From QNYZ01 sp964577615 (GTDB lineage Bacteria > Desulfobacterota > Desulfobacteria > Desulfobacterales > QNYZ01), in the NCBI GenBank assembly GCA_964577615.1, contig CAZNZW010000035.1:1-34011 (forward strand): a stretch of DNA of 34,011 nt, given 5' to 3'. The number at the start of each line of letters is the position of its first letter. Positions within the stretch are counted from its first letter, which is position 1. Positions 34,005-34,011 of the stretch are shown here, one piece after another. The notes beneath the pieces are model-generated. The model did not search any database, was not told where the DNA came from, and saw nothing but the letters and a program-made list of their open reading frames with translations. A program made the translations under genes and the position numbers.

Positions 34005-34011
34005 TCCACGA

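Overview
The window reads as chromosomal DNA from an anaerobic, Gram-negative, moderately GC-rich bacterium, most likely a Desulfobacterota (deltaproteobacterial) lineage. This is inferred from gene content: a TRAP transporter, a NIL-domain ferredoxin joined to mnmA, GspA/GspB, a CopZ/BFD-like iron-sulfur protein with an apparent selenocysteine codon, and LolA-like and beta-barrel envelope genes. No 16S rRNA or other strong taxonomic marker is present. One 100-N scaffold gap sits at 2516-2615, and the 20 bases on its two sides are identical.

Layout. 1-7043: a partial DUF721/DciA gene (minus strand), hflK-hflC, a 32-residue bS22/COX24-type ribosomal protein gene (minus strand), an unknown protein with an HELVH motif, an FmdB zinc ribbon, groES-groEL and exodeoxyribonuclease III. 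7071-11041 (minus strand): mtaB, gspA and gspB. 11278-12770 (plus strand): a MerR-type promoter with a 19-bp spacer driving a short leader ORF, a MerR regulator with the mercury-sensor cysteine spacing, a secreted DsrE-like protein and a small CopZ/BFD-like protein whose frame runs through a TGA. 12807-17350: mnmA and a ferredoxin (minus strand), a PlsC-like acyltransferase fused to an alpha/beta hydrolase, and a LysM protein. 17564-19321: rpsU with a structured leader, then folC. 19390-21258: tRNA-Arg(CCG) followed by the decayed remnant of an integrative element, comprising a RelE/RelB-type toxin-antitoxin pair, a broken tyrosine integrase, and a duplicated tRNA 3' half as the second attachment site. 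21265-25251: an HD-domain protein and a TRAP transporter (dctP, dctQ, dctM). 25595-26803: a MOT1-type molybdate/sulfate transporter behind a structured leader. 26896-32346: a tight six-gene run with an ABC ATPase, FtsX/LolC-like permease, LolA-like protein, outer-membrane barrel, ECF sigma factor and a three-helix membrane protein. 32523-34004: a secreted DUF2202 ferritin-like protein, a 35-codon overlapping ORF and a Gly/Pro-rich secreted protein.

How the genes work together. The strongest candidate for something new is the small metal-responsive operon at 11278-12770. Its regulator has cysteines at 80, 115 and 124, the same 35/9 spacing as mercury MerR, yet no merA, merT or merP is present. 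Its last gene appears to encode Sec-Cys where CopZ-type proteins have Cys-Cys, with an 8-bp SECIS-like hairpin 19 nt downstream of the UGA. The second candidate is the ABC/LolA-like/beta-barrel gene set with its own ECF sigma factor, which looks like a self-regulated route for moving a lipid, lipoprotein or other hydrophobic cargo from the inner to the outer membrane. Everything here was read by eye; no searches or folding programs were run.
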